Part shown: one piece after another, positions 45,524 to 57,420 of the stretch
How the letters are laid out: every line of letters starts with the position of its first letter
Numbering within the stretch: the first letter of the stretch is position 1
Source of the DNA: Tanypteryx hageni
Lineage: Eukaryota > Arthropoda > Insecta > Odonata > Petaluridae
Reading direction: 5' to 3'
Assembly (NCBI GenBank): GCA_028673005.1
Contig: CM054116.1
Location: forward strand, 134,655,681-134,719,680
Length of the DNA: 64,000 nucleotides
The notes under the pieces: model-generated
The model's input: the letters and a program-made list of their open reading frames with translations, nothing else
Databases searched by the model: none
Told to the model about the DNA's origin: nothing
Made by a program: the position numbers and the translations under genes

Positions 45524-46720
45524 CTCTATTATTGATAAACTATGTACTACAAGTGGTATTTATGGTATGAGAATTCATTGGAATGACTAACACATACTGA
45601 AACATTTCCTGTCAATATGTATAAGTAATCAATTCGGGACGTCAACTTTGCGGAACCAGCCTGCATTAACCTGGGTTTGGACTTCTTGTTAGGCTGGTTT
45701 CCAAAGGAACCCTTATGAAAGGGTCGATTTCGAGCTGAAGGCGAAAAAAGACGAATTGAGTAAGAAACTGCAAAATGTTTTCTTTAGAATGGCCCAGATC
45801 CAAAGGTCGTAGGTCTATTTTTACTACTTTTAATTTCCAAAATAAAGAAGCCTGCACGTCAAAAAGTCTATTTTTAGGCTGGTTTTCAAAGGAAACATAA
45901 TCTTGTGAAATGGTCCTGTCTGTTTGTATGTGTGTGTCCCCCACTAACATCAATTGCATCAATGGACCGATTTTCATGAAACTTGGTATGAGGCTCGTGC
46001 TGCCAGGGCCCACCTCCGGGCTATATTTTATTTGGCGGAGATTGAAGTCCCGGGTTCGATTCCAGGAACTTTTTTCCCTAATTGTTTTACTTAGGAAGTC
46101 TCAAAGCCATCGTGCAGACATGTTTTCTTTAATACTTTAAAATATCTTAAAACTGTGATATCGGAGCGAGTTTTGTACTGTTTTAAGGGGAAAAGAATGC
46201 AGAAAATAATTATTATCACGGAATTTTGATAATTGATCGTATTTTCTTCAATTCCTACTAAAATACGTTTTTGCGTTTTAAATCGCATTCTATCGGATTG
46301 TTGCCATGGAGACGATTATTACCCAAACTCAGTGGCGGATTATCGCACAGGCGTATGCTTCGGGCCCCACATGCCCAGGGGCCCCCAAACCGACAAAAAA
46401 AAATCCACTTATCATCATCACTCATCATTATCGCGTTGGTTTATTTACGCGTTTAGATCTTGGTGTACGGTGACTTTTTGGCACTCTCAACTCGTAATTA
46501 AAACAAAGATAAATTTCAAAAACATTGATTTGTGTATGAGCGCAAACCGGTTCATAGCAAAAGCTTTCTCCAATCTATTTCATCTCCCCCCTCGAAAGAA
46601 TTTTATCAGTGAATATGAGAGAATGAATATGATGTGGAGGGTCCATCACCACGCAAGTCATTAGTGAATCCCAACCTTGTCATGTGTGAGCACCCCTTGT
46701 CTATCTGCTTTCGTTTAGGA
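45524..46720. other. Mixed repeat fragments, no gene
   Basis: GGCTGGTTT.CAAAGGAA appears twice (45690, 45878). 45910-45990 has CTGTCTGTTTGTATGTGTGT and ATTTTCATGAAACTTGGTAT. 46050-46070 carries a tRNA-type B box (GGGTTCGATTCC). 46214-46322 is the second copy of the direct repeat, and at 46326 a hAT-like start CAGTGGCGGATT is followed by CGGGCCCCACATGCCCAGG. Frames such as 45666-46013 and 46233-46664 span these and are not genes. Confidence 0.4.
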
Positions 46721-48044
46721 TAGGCTGACCAGACGTCCCGGTTTTAGATGTTTTGTCCCTGTGTCCCGAAATTTCTATTCGGGACGCCTAAGTGTCCCGG
46801 TTTTTTAAATTTTAAACGTAATGATTTACCGAACAAATTTCATGTTCTTCTTTTGCATGAATTCATTTACAATCTCATACTATATCTATCAGTTACTACT
46901 ACATAAAAGGCATTCTAGTCCTGGAAAAAGACAGTTTCGATCACCAAGAGCAGATTCTGAGAAAATAAAGATGACAGCTGGGTCGCATATTCCCCTCCTA
47001 TTTTTCTATTTAAAAGTGGTCGCACTGGTTCAGATTTTGCGTCCTGACTATTCCGCGGGTCACCCTCTCGTGGACGAAAAGGCGGAAATTCAAGTACCGT
47101 ACTTGTTTCTAGATAATTCGGAGTCCACATTTATTTGAAGTTTTACGATCTCCAATACAATAGCCGAAACCTCCGTTAGGCTAGCTCGAGAATAGGATAA
47201 TTTATCCTTTCGTTGAACTTCGTAATTAGTGTTTCCGATGAAATACCTCCCGAGATACCCGTTCTTCCTAGAAAACATTGTTCGTCTTCGTTTACCGTTT
47301 TTTAAGAAAAATCCAAAGGCAGGATTTTTAAGCACCTTCGCCTTTTCAGCAAAGGTTCTTCACTTTCTACATTGTCGTTTAAGATTGACATCCTCATTAC
47401 ATTGTGGTCTTTCGTCCAGCTATCACCGTGGGGTTGTGTTACCTTCTTCACATTATTTCAAGAAAAGAAGATAGAGAAGGAAAGTTTCTTTTCAGGCTAT
47501 AACGGGTGCAGAGATCTTCATTTCATTCAATATCTGCAGAAGGAATTTTTATTTCAAAGGTAAGACGATTATTAACTCTTAAAGTGATTTATATCTACTG
47601 TACTGCAAGATTCTCCGAAAGATTGGCAAAGAAATTGAATACCTACTAATAATTTCTAAATTTTCGTACTTCTTATTTCGTGCTACATACACCAGGAATT
47701 ATTATTATGGGTGCGAGAGCGTAGCAATACCCTAATTTTGTTTATACCTTAATTTAGCTATTAGCAAGTGTTATGTTTTGTTAAATGATGTAAGGATTAT
47801 AGTCGATAGTATCATTTATACAATAATGTTTTGTATGTTAAAGGTAATGTTTACTTTAATCTGTCAAATAACAAACAAAATTTAATATTATATTTTTTAA
47901 CATGAAGTTTGAATTAACTTAATTAAAGTCGTATTAATGTAAAGCACGAAAACTTTTGTGTTTTGTAAATAAGCGGTCGAATTTCCTAAGATTTTTTATA
48001 CAAAATGTTCATAATTTTTATAGGTCTTAGAACCCTCAACAGAA

Positions 48045-50091
48045 ATGCCAAAGAGAAAGTGCACATTTAATAAAGAATATTCGAAAGAGGGATTTTATCA
48101 AGGAAGGAAGAAGTCATTACGAAGTGGAGTGTAGATTACGCACGAGTTATATAAATATTAGCCACGGTGGGAAATCTGACGTAAAAGACCACATTAATTC
48201 AAAAAAACATAAACTCAATGCAACCTGCTATGGCAATGATGGAATATCTCAAACAATTGCGAAGTACATTCATGTGAAAAATGTAACTGAGGATGATCTT
48301 GTTGTAGAAAGTGAATTTCATTCCTTTAGTTCATCCGACTGTAACAATGATCTGTTTAAAGAAATTTTAGTGATTCTGAAATAGCCAGTAATTATTCTTC
48401 TGGAAGAACAAAAACTACCGCTCTAATTAAAAATGTCATTGGGATATTTTGTATAAATGAATTATTGATAGAATTAAAAAAGTCACAGTGTTTTGGAATA
48501 TGCACAGAGGCTAGCAATCACAAAACTGAGAAAGTTTTTCCTTTATTTGTACAATATTTTTGTAAATTGATGGAATAAAGCGATCCGAAGATCCTATGCA
48601 GACAGGCATGAGCTGTAAATTTGGGAATAGTTTTGAAACGAGAAACAAAGCCTATGATCGGGAATCGAACCCGGGTCTTCCACTTGCCGGGCGGATATTC
48701 TACCATTGAACTATCGTATCAGATCAATTTTCTCGTTTTTGAATGCGGATATTTTTGTAAGCAAAAAGGAATTCAGATGAAGATACTAAAATTGAATCCT
48801 TAACTAAGGAAACCTCCGACAGAATTGTCGATTTTATTATTATCACATTCTGTGAGTACGGTGTAGATACAAAAAATGCGTCGCTTATGGTGGAGATAAC
48901 GCTAATACAAACTTTGGGGGACTGCTGATAAAAGGCAAAAACAATGTCTTTTATAAATTACGATAAAAAATCAATCCTAATTTGCTAGACTTGGGACAGC
49001 ACATATTCTGCATAACGCAATTCAGTTGGGAGCCGAGAGATTGTCTTGTGATGTGAAAGTGGGTGAAAATGCTGTCATACTTCGTCAACCACGCAGTACG
49101 CTCCGAGCCATTGAGAGAATTTTGTTCTTTAGTAGATTAACAAGTTGTTGACTCATTCCAAAACTAGCTGGTTAAGTTTATGCCAGTCGATCGAACAGTA
49201 TTAAAACTGTTTGAAGCATTGAAGGAATTTTTTCATGCAGAAGAAAAGCCGCCGAAATTTATTGTAAATTTTTTGATTTGCCAGTAAATGAAGCGTACTT
49301 CCATGTTATGCATGGTTTGCTTGGCAAATACTAAAAATAGAATGTTCCGATAATTGCATAATAGAAGTCATGAGTCATGTGCATTAGACGATCGAAATGC
49401 TGAAATTACGCATTGAAGAAAAATTTGTTCCCTTAAGGTCTTGCAAAATTTTGAGTGATCACAATATTCAGGGCGAAGAAATAAAAGCATTCAAAGATGA
49501 AATATTTGATACGCATAAAACGACTTGTGAATAGCTAGGAAAATGGGTTGAACCCTTCCATAAGTTCAAATTTATGAAATGGATGTTTTTAAAAGATATA
49601 CCAATTTGGAAGTACAAAATACGTGTAAAAACATTATTGATATAGGGGTTTCAAACTGACGAAAACTTATTACTTACAATAGCCAGTTTTCTTTACTAAA
49701 AATATTTATTACAGAAGTGCTGAATGAGAGGAATGATGATTGGCTAAAGCGACCTTGTTACGGTCGATGGTCATTGTCTTTTTCGAAGTTTGTATTTCAA
49801 GAGCAGACCTCAGAAATGGAAAAATTATGTAGCTTTTTGTTTGCCGTTCCGGCACATAATGAAAATGTTGAGAGAATATTTTCAGAAATAAATGTTCAAT
49901 GGTCGAATGAAAGAAACCGTTTGGATATAAGAACAATTAATTCCATTATGTTATGCAAATTTAACATAAATTTAACGTGTAAAGATTTTTATAAGCAGAT
50001 CGAAAATAATCAAAATCTTATTAGGGCAGCAAGAAGTTCAATAAAATATGATTTAAAACATTGGCTCCTGATTTATTTTATACTACAATAA
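48045..50091 (+). pseudogene. hAT transposase relic
   Basis: ATG at 48045 (MPKRKCTFNKEYSKEG) shifts frame near 48090 into a BED-like zinc finger: VECRLRTSYINISHGGKSDV, then KDHINSKKHK. The middle is badly broken; isolated pieces can be traced at 48830-49640. The C-terminal dimerisation domain is the best part (49717-50091): FLFAVPAHNENVERIFSEIN, then VQWSNERNRLDIRTINSIML and a stop at 50091. Several shifts and stops are present, and a tRNA-like insertion sits at about 48654. Confidence 0.8.
48654..48723 (-). repeat. tRNA-like sequence / SINE head within the hAT relic
   Basis: On minus, TAGTTCAATGGTAGAAT forms a D arm; TCCGC, CCGGCAA, GTGGA forms a proper 5-bp anticodon stem and 7-base loop (formal anticodon GGC); CCGGGTTCGATTCCCG forms the T arm. 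The acceptor stem does not pair convincingly, and the sequence after it is not CCA-like but an AT-rich tail, so I read it as a SINE or tRNA pseudogene rather than a working tRNA-Ala. It resembles tRNA-Gly in the D and T arms. Confidence 0.55.
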
Positions 50092-50315
50092 TGCTTACTT
50101 ATTCCTCAAATACATATATTAATTTAATAATTTTTTGCGTAGTATTATAAATTTCTTTCTTTTTATAACTTTTTCATTTTTAGAATACAGATTACCTGAA
50201 AATTGTGAAATGCACATTGTCCCGGCTTGTTTCAAATTGTCCCGGATTTTAGGCTTTAAAATTTACTTTGTCCCGGTTGTGGCCAGCAACACCTGGTCAC
50301 CCCTAGTTAAGGACA

Positions 50316-50553
50316 AGGGTCGGCAATCTGCGGTTCCGGAGCCGCATATAGCTCCTTAAATACATACTTGTGGCTCTTTGGAAGTTAGCCAAACTCACTA
50401 TCCTTTTTTATCAGTCACGAAAAACGCTTATTACAATCACTCGAATCCCAAAAAAAAAGTTCGTGCAGGTTGTCGCTGTGGGGCTCCCAAGTATTTTGGA
50501 ATTAGACAAAATAAAAAACGGCTCTTATACTTCGAAAGGTTGCCGACGCCCTA
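50316..50553. mobile_element. hAT MITE abutting the larger hAT element
   Basis: Starts AGGGTCGGCAATCTGCGG with GTTCCGGAGCCGCATA next to it and ends with the inverse GGTTGCCGACGCCCTA. These are standard hAT termini of the 'GGGTCGGCAACC' type. The left end lies two to three bases beyond the target duplication of the 46721-50305 element, so that element inserted at its edge. Confidence 0.7.
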
Positions 50554-50689
50554 GTGTAGGAGTAAGCGCGTCAGACGGACAAACCGAACACAGAAGCGAA
50601 TTTCTTTTTGAAAAACCGCTAAAAATCTGCTATGGATATTACCTACGATAGGGCATAGTTATAATACAAAAATTTAACAAGTAAAAAAA

Positions 50690-50890
50690 ATTGATGTGGC
50701 CACCACATAGCTTTCTCCATATCTGTAATATTTCTAAAAAATCCAAATAGGTTACATAATAATAAATACTTTAAGAAACCGAGAAAATTTTAGATTTTAT
50801 AAAGAACAGAAATAAACTCAAACCATAGACTTCTGATATTGAATATAGCCACAAAGCTCCAACAATTAAGAAAAAGGAGCGTTACTAACA
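50690..50890. repeat. Dispersed direct repeat, partner of 42980-43190
   Basis: Same blocks and order as the partner. The copy ends just after AAGGAGCGTTACTA, where the two sequences diverge. Confidence 0.75.
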
Positions 50891-51050
50891 AGACGTAACT
50901 AAGCGTCAATTGTTAACAATAGTCGTCGGTAGGTGGAAGCTAAAAATATAAGATATCTCTTAAACAATGCATTATATGGGGAATTGTTTCAAACAAAGGT
51001 TGTAGAAAATTAAATTTCCTACAACTTTTAATCAAATACATTTATCAAAT

Positions 51051-51527
51051 ACTAGCTGTGTGACCCGGCGTTGCACGGGTGCGATTCCCACCACCCGCCC
51101 CTTTCACACACACCTCCCACCCTCCGCCCCTCTTTCACTCACCGCCAAACGTCCTAAAGTAGAATAGGAAAATGGGTGTTCGCGGAAAAATCGCCATATC
51201 TTTGAAACGGCTTCATCATGCTTCTGTCCGAAGACAGGTTTTAACTGAATCGCTGCCTCCATTTCTCTCTCTCCCTAGAAGCCTCTTTTATACTAAGTAT
51301 TATATCCCTGCTTTATATTATCTAATATTCCTATTCTTTTTCTCCCTCTTCTTCCACTAAAAACTAAAACGGCTTACGCTAGAAGAATAAAAAAATAAGC
51401 CAAAAACCTCTTCAAGATTTCGCTTAATCTTCCAGTGAAAGTTTCGTGAAAATCGGCCCAGTAGATTCGGAGATCTCGCGTTGCAAACTTTCAAATTCAT
51501 CTATCAAGCCTTATACATATATAGATT
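51051..51527 (+). repeat. Interspersed retroposon of the 'GACCCGGCGTTGC' type
   Basis: Begins ACTAGCTGTGTGACCCGGCG and ends GTGAAAATCGGCCCAGTAGA, then a short TATATATAGAT tail. This combination is common in arthropod and mollusc genomes. The family name is uncertain (SINE or LINE 3' end). The frame 51172-51360 inside it is not a gene. Confidence 0.6.
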
Positions 51528-53935
51528 CAAGCAAATATTTCAAAATGACGGATGTGACAAGAGTAAATACCCACTTCCGGTTGACCGATTATTACCAAAA
51601 ACTAATCAGTTCTTTTGACTTTCATAAAAATGTTAAATATAAAATTTCGCGTTGACCTGATGCATATGTTTCGAGTTAGAGCCCCCACAAAAAGCTATCT
51701 CACACACACAAACAGACACCATCGAGGAAATGGTCAAAAAGTGTTCAGGGGACCTCAAAACGTGTATTTCCGTTGAAATCTCTAAGTCGATTTTTTATGA
51801 AAACAATACTTTCCCCTATATTACGTATAGAGCAAGTAAAACAAGAGTGCAAATAGTTAGCAAATAAATAACTTTCTAGTTGGTACTACATCTAATACTA
51901 CGAAACTAAGTCCGTTTGCAACCAGATTTCGCATTCTGATGATCGGCGAAATGAATGGCGGACTTAGATGTTAAGTGTGTTGGCTCTCGCACTTATGAGA
52001 GCGAAGATATTGTGGGATGCCCTTACCCCAGAAATGAGGACTGCGAACCTCAGACTGTTCATGTAACTATAAAGAGTTTCGGTCGCAAAATTTATTTTAA
52101 ATCAGCTCACAAATAACAGCATAGCTTTTCCGATGAGCACATTAGGAATAAAAAGTTACGATTCCCAAAGCAGCATTCAAGGCACAATTACTTAAGCAAG
52201 ATAACTGCCATTTTAGAGCTCATTTACCGAGCGAAACTGCGTCAACGCTTTCGCGGTGATAACAGCAGTTTTAAATCTTTGCGTTTATGACCCTGCAGCC
52301 GAAGTGACAAGATGTTTTATGAAGAACGCTTTCATTGAAAAAGGTAGCGTTTAGAAATAAGTTCAGGTTCTTTGGGGTTTAAGATAGGTCATCAATCTAA
52401 AATAACTTTTCACAACCATGCGCGCAAACGCCAATTAATACATTTCCGCTAAATTTTATCTTTAGAACTTTTATTTTCTCGTGTGCGACAGAGAAGGCAT
52501 CGTTATCATGGACGTCGGCTAGGAGAGACAAGGGGAGGGAGGGGGTAGTTCGCTCCTCTCTGGATCAGGCCTTTGTCAAGGGCCATTAATGTCTGGCTAG
52601 GTTAACGCGGTAATTTTTCCGAGGTCAGGCAAGCAGGTAAGGACCCCACGCAATATGCTTGAAAGCACTAAAATATTGTCCACCAAACCCCAATGTGGGC
52701 GCTTTCCTATCCCCTTGCCCACCATGGAAACATTCCAGCGGACGTCCCTGATCGTTACTGCGAAAAAAATCGAATCTGAGGATTTGGTGACAATGCACGT
52801 TTTAGATATCCTTACGGTCCGTTTCACACAAGCGCAATAACCACATACATTGGAGTAGTAAGGACCTTTCACATGCACTAAGTTGGTGACAGTATGTGAA
52901 TACTTGCAAAACGTGTCACAGAAATACAATGGGGATAATGATTGTTTCAGGGTATGTATTCTACAAATCGGAGTTCGTGTTCTAGAACTCTCCGTGCATG
53001 CTTAAACCCACTAATAAATGTTTATTGGCTTTATGTATTCATATCACCTATTTTACTTGTGCGAATATGAACATTTCCGTTACTATCAATGTTGTTTAAT
53101 TTAGATAACAAACGTAATCATTTTTGACATTTGTTAAAATTTTAAGTTGATTTATTTCCTGCTGTTTTCCACTTGCTTAGGCCTAATATCTAAAAGACCT
53201 GCACCTGGTGAGTGTTTAAAAAATCAAAGGCAGCCAACAATTTCCCGTTTCATGACCTTCAGAATCAGTAGGATTGGCAACAGAAAGATGTGCATTTAGC
53301 TCTCAGCACATTCGTTAGAACAGCCGAGGTTTTCTCTGAAAATTTGTCCAAAATTTAGTTGATGACTCAGCTTATCCAACATAGGTGATAAATTTTATGA
53401 GAAGTGTGTTAAATAATTTTTTACCAGTGAAGTAGAACCTCCTACCTAATTTGCCGTTAGTTTAGGGAAAGAGCTAAGGTATTTCCATGTTTTCAGACTA
53501 CTCAGTAGAAAGCAATTTCCACGAAAAGGAACTTTTAAGATGATTATTTCAGTTTAATTTTGAATTCTAAAACACAAATTACATTAATACATCTGTGGAT
53601 GCATTTCTTTACTTTATAATGTAAATACGTTAACTGAAATTTTTTACTCCATAACAGAAGGAAAAACACGAAAAGTCACAGTATGTATTGTACTACTGCT
53701 CTACACTTATTTTGTATCTCTCATATTGTCGTTTGATCTTTAATAAGATGCAATATCAAATTGTTTCTTTAAGTTTAAATTTCCCCTCATGGCATCCCAT
53801 TTAATGAAAACATCTATCTCAATGACAATCAACAATTGATTATTCAATGCACAATGAAAATTTTGTCATCTTAAGTTCATAATTAAGGAAATTGTCTTAG
53901 TATCTAATCTGGGAACCACTAATATCATATTCTTG
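51528..53935. other. Unassigned stretch
   Basis: No family was recognised. The minus frame 52597-52929 (110 codons, Cys-rich) and the overlapping plus frame 52655-52840 lack domains, signal peptides or splice context. Base composition is more GC-rich between 52490 and 52760. Confidence 0.35.
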
Positions 53936-54580
53936 CCGTGTTGTCCCGAATATAACGCAATGTTTTTCCCCCCAAAAAATGAAATTTTAAAAGTAGCACC
54001 CGTGTTATATTCGAGTACTAATGATTTTAAAAGATCGTAAAATCGTGTTTCGAAGAATCACCGTACATTCCGCACGTCTGTTTACAAGATACTTGTTATA
54101 TTGGGCGTACGTTACATTGTACTTGTAAAGCATCTGAGGCGAGAATAGATCGAGTTCAATCGGCGGCTGAACCCCCTGATAGTCATTGAATTGAAGCTAT
54201 AAGTGTGTCGGCATATTCTTTGTAACTTCCTTAGCGAGTTTTTAGCCATCCGTTACTTTAACAATGGGTGACAAAAAGTGTGTTGATCATGTTGAGAAAA
54301 AAAGGTTCTTCCAAATCCCAGGTAAACAGAGGAAACCGACGAAGTTATCAAATGAATTTTAAAATAGTCTAAATCGGTGTTGTTAAAATCCTCCGGAAAT
54401 GAGAAATGCTTGCAATCACGGCCGACAACCGACTCCCTACGTAATTTTAAATCGTAAAAGGATGCCAATGGTAAAGTTACCGTCAGGTGTAATCTTTCAG
54501 ACGCAGAAGGGATGGATGAACGAGGAACTTGTGTTAGATTGGCTGAAGGTTGTTTGTGGTCGCGTTATATTCGGGACAGT
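53936..54580 (+). mobile_element. Tigger/pogo-type element, internally deleted
   Basis: Left GTTGTCCCGAATATAACGC and right, inverted, ACTGTCCCGAATATAACGCG are near-identical termini. A second copy of the motif (GTGTTATATTCGAG) lies at 54002. Inside is a transposase fragment. The TA duplication is visible at the right (54582-54583) but not clearly at the left. Confidence 0.75.
54264..54560 (+). pseudogene. pogo/Tigger transposase DDE fragment
   Basis: After MGDKKCVDHVEKKRFFQIPG and stops at about 54358-54380, the frame runs YVILNRKRMPMVKLPSGVIF and QTQKGWMNEELVLDWLK. This matches the stretch in Tigger transposases between the first and second catalytic acidic residues ('ILKRK.MP..KFP.G......KGWM'). 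The catalytic residues themselves are missing. Confidence 0.65.
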
Positions 54581-55322
54581 ACAGTATTCCCCTTTGTCCA
54601 AAAAAGTCCTTATCAAAATTCATGAAAATATAATCGATAGTTTCAGGAATAAAAGATGTGGAGAGACAGATATGACCTGGCCATAAAGCATTCATTTTTT
54701 AAAACTTTTTGTCAATATACTGACAAATGCATCACACTGCAAATCTAAAAAAAAGTGGAAATCCTTCCCAACATTTTCCCCACTCAACCCACACTGCCTT
54801 TCCAGACACAAGTCCACTGAACTCATAAACAAGCACAGAAGAAACAAAAATTATCCTAAATAGAATAAATTTGAGTAAATACAGATGAAATATATTACTC
54901 CTGTGCCATGCATAACCGTACAAGGACAGATCAAAATAAATGTGCAGTACAAAAGTAGTTGAAAATGGATTATACTCTTGTGCCATGCATAGTCCTATAA
55001 GGTCAGATCAAAATAAATGTGCAGTACAGAAGTCGTTGCAAGAAAGTGCTCGCACAACAGACCCCAAAATCTTACTCAAGTAGATGAAGGAAGATAAGGA
55101 GCGAGGTTAAACAGAATGGAAAATTAGGACAACTTAAAGAGAATGTGTGAACCTTCATGGTAAAAACAACTTTTCACGATGGAATAATCACATAAATTAC
55201 AGTAAAAAGGCCTTATGACATGATGGAGAATGAAACACAAAAAATGGGATCACATTTTGAATGTGTTTATTAAAAAATATATCATGATAGTTCATGCAAA
55301 TCCTTGTATCTGTGTCATTTTC
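54581..55322. other. Spacer with a 75-bp tandem duplication
   Basis: 54895-55040 holds two units of about 75 bp sharing TTGTGCCATGCATA-type starts and CAGATCAAAATAAATGTGCA, AGTAC.AAAGT ends. Otherwise AT-rich with no gene. Confidence 0.6.
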
Positions 55323-55886
55323 TTACTTTTCATCAGATAACAACCAATGACATAATATTCCCAAAAAAAGGACCACACAAGTCCCCAATGCCATAGTGCT
55401 CCTTACCCATAAGGCATTCCAATTCTTTCCATTTAACATTACAACATCCCTACTGACATACTCAAACCCATATCCACAAGGCTGCTTCTTTCCTAACATT
55501 CTAGACACAAAGACTGGCAATATTGTTTTTGTCAAAATGTCAACTAGGATATGAAAATGTGCAACAATGGTCATTCATAATAATCGGCAATCTAATAGAA
55601 ACTGTCAAATATGTAACAACAGGTATGTCTAAAGCTTGATTTATGCTTCCACATTTCCCCAATGCATACAAAGAATGAAAGACAGCCAATGGTGCAAGAA
55701 TTAACATAGTTATCAAATAAAATAGCTTGTGATTGGAGACCCACATCATGACAGATCCTTTAATGTTTTTTTTAAATCCAAATGTGTTAAGGTAAAAATT
55801 TTTGTAACCGTACCAACATGACTGTTTCCATAACAACACATGCTCTTTTTTTATTAGCCAGAAATTTGTACAACAAATATCTGGAT
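55323..55886 (-). pseudogene. Unidentified membrane-protein-like ORF pair, one frame break
   Basis: On minus, after a possible acceptor (TTTATATTTCCAG) the frame reads EFYPDICCTNFWLIKKEH, then a hydrophobic helix (LFYLITMLILAPLAVFHSLY) and VVTYLTVSIRLPII. It stops at 55540, while an overlapping frame from about 55574 continues FHILVDILTKTILPVFV, then LWVRSTMALGTCVVLFLGIL and CHWLLSDEK, ending at 55323. Together they would give three hydrophobic segments and look more protein-like than neighbouring frames. I do not recognise the family. The position 1.6 kb past the lamin stop means it could be the 3' end of another minus-strand gene, a decayed element or chance. Confidence 0.25.
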
Positions 55887-57420
55887 AAAATTCTGGAAAT
55901 ATAAAAAGAAAAACATTTCCTTAATACCAAATTAAGGGGAAAAGGAACATTTTTGCAACGACCATTAACTTTAGTGGAAATGAAATTTATTTTGTGTTAG
56001 GAGACCGACACCAACTACTTCATTGCATGATTCTGCTACCCTAAAATAATTTCACCACTCCTTAATTTATACTGAACTTGATTGCGACAAATTGAATATT
56101 AATGCAAATTCACAGTTGTAACATCACTAAAACATAAATAGGAAACAAAGAATGCTACGGCATATTCCTTCACAGCTAAATTAGTCTAAGAAAGTTGTCC
56201 CCACAACAGAGAATGCAAAGGCAAGATATTTAATGTGCATTTCTGCAGATGCCAACTAAAATTAGCTATATCACCATACTTTTTAATATGGTTCTAAAAA
56301 TTGTACCTCTAAAAACAAATTACATGCTTTGGTAAAATGAAATTTAATTTGCCAAATATGAAAAAAATATCAATACCTAAATTGTATTATAATTACTTTA
56401 TTTCTTTCAAGACACATAATGACTATCAGTTTTACAAGAATATTAATCAAATTTGATATAGTTAACTAACCATCAGGTAACATTTGATTGACTTAATTTA
56501 GCAAAAATAAACTCACAAAGACGGCCCTTTTATTTTGGCATTTTACTGATGGGTCAGTTATTCAAGTATCGCATTGATCATTCGAATAACAAATGCTGCA
56601 GTAGAAATATTGATCACAATGTAACTGCAGACTTCTAAATACCATGGCAATAAGACAAAGAAAAGCAAAATCGTTCAAAAAATCAATCACCAACCAATCA
56701 GGCAAAACAAAAATCGAACAAATTAATGCCTCTCCATTCAAGCTGCAATAATTCATTAAGTTAATACAAATCAATAAATGTTCGTGATTTGTGATTAAAA
56801 TCCTTTGGAATGAGCTTGGTGATAAATGAAACTCTTCCCTAAATAGCTATATCCAAGACTGAAAAAATAGATTCAAAATCACTTTAGAATGAATCATTAG
56901 GAAAGAAGCACTTTCTATATATATATAGATATCTCATAAAGCATAATGAACACATCTTCAAACACATGTTGTGTCGTGATCTAAACCATAAAATGGCTCA
57001 TAATAATATGTTAAAATCCAGAACCAAATGTTAAATATTAGTATTCTGAATGTATAAGCTAAATAAAAGTATTATATACTACAAAGTATGAAACGAACAC
57101 ATGAATAAGAGGCAGTAAATTGATTATTGTGTTTTTCTACCTCTTTGGAAATACTCAATGACTGCAGCTGCAGCACACTGACCAAAGAAACAGCACCAGT
57201 TTATTTTTGACATGAAAAAAGATGCAATAATTAGTCTCAAATGTGATGTCCAAAGTTTAGATCAACCACCAAACATTTCATTGTAGTCAATAATCTTCCG
57301 TTTCATATGATGGAGATCTAAACAATGCAATCACAAAAAACTATTGCCTCACATATCCTCAGGCCTTTGTTAGAGTGGCGGTATCCACACGGAAACCAAA
57401 ACAATGGCATTGTTCCCAGT
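55887..57420. other. Lamin 3' flank and 3' UTR
   Basis: AT-rich. It should contain the lamin 3' UTR, with a candidate AATAAA on minus at 57200-57205, about 215 bases after the stop. The minus frame 56562-56774 has no recognised features. Confidence 0.45.
57200..57205 (-). promoter_or_regulatory. Probable poly(A) signal of lamin
   Basis: AATAAA on minus about 215 bases beyond the lamin stop codon. Other hexamers exist further on, so the site used is uncertain. Confidence 0.35.

Larger units (their letters stand above)
46721..50305 (+). mobile_element. 3.6-kb decayed hAT transposon
   Basis: Left TAGGCTGACCAGACGTCCCG and right, inverted, TAGGGGTGACCAG are hAT-type termini with GTCCCGG-rich subterminal repeats at both ends (46735-46800, 50218-50276). 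The flanking octamers GTTTAGGA (46713-46720) and GTTAAGGA (50306-50313) match at 7 of 8 positions. A broken transposase on plus (48045-50091) lies inside, along with a tRNA-like sequence. Confidence 0.85.

Noticed and set aside
46233..46664. 143-codon plus ORF
   Set aside because: It starts in the 100-bp direct repeat and runs through a hAT-like end; no protein features.
48654..48723. Functional tRNA-Ala gene
   Set aside because: The acceptor stem does not pair, and the sequence lies inside a decayed transposon with a SINE-like body.
52597..52929. 110-codon Cys-containing minus ORF as a gene
   Set aside because: No recognisable domain, no splice context and an overlapping opposite-strand frame; GC-rich composition alone can explain it.
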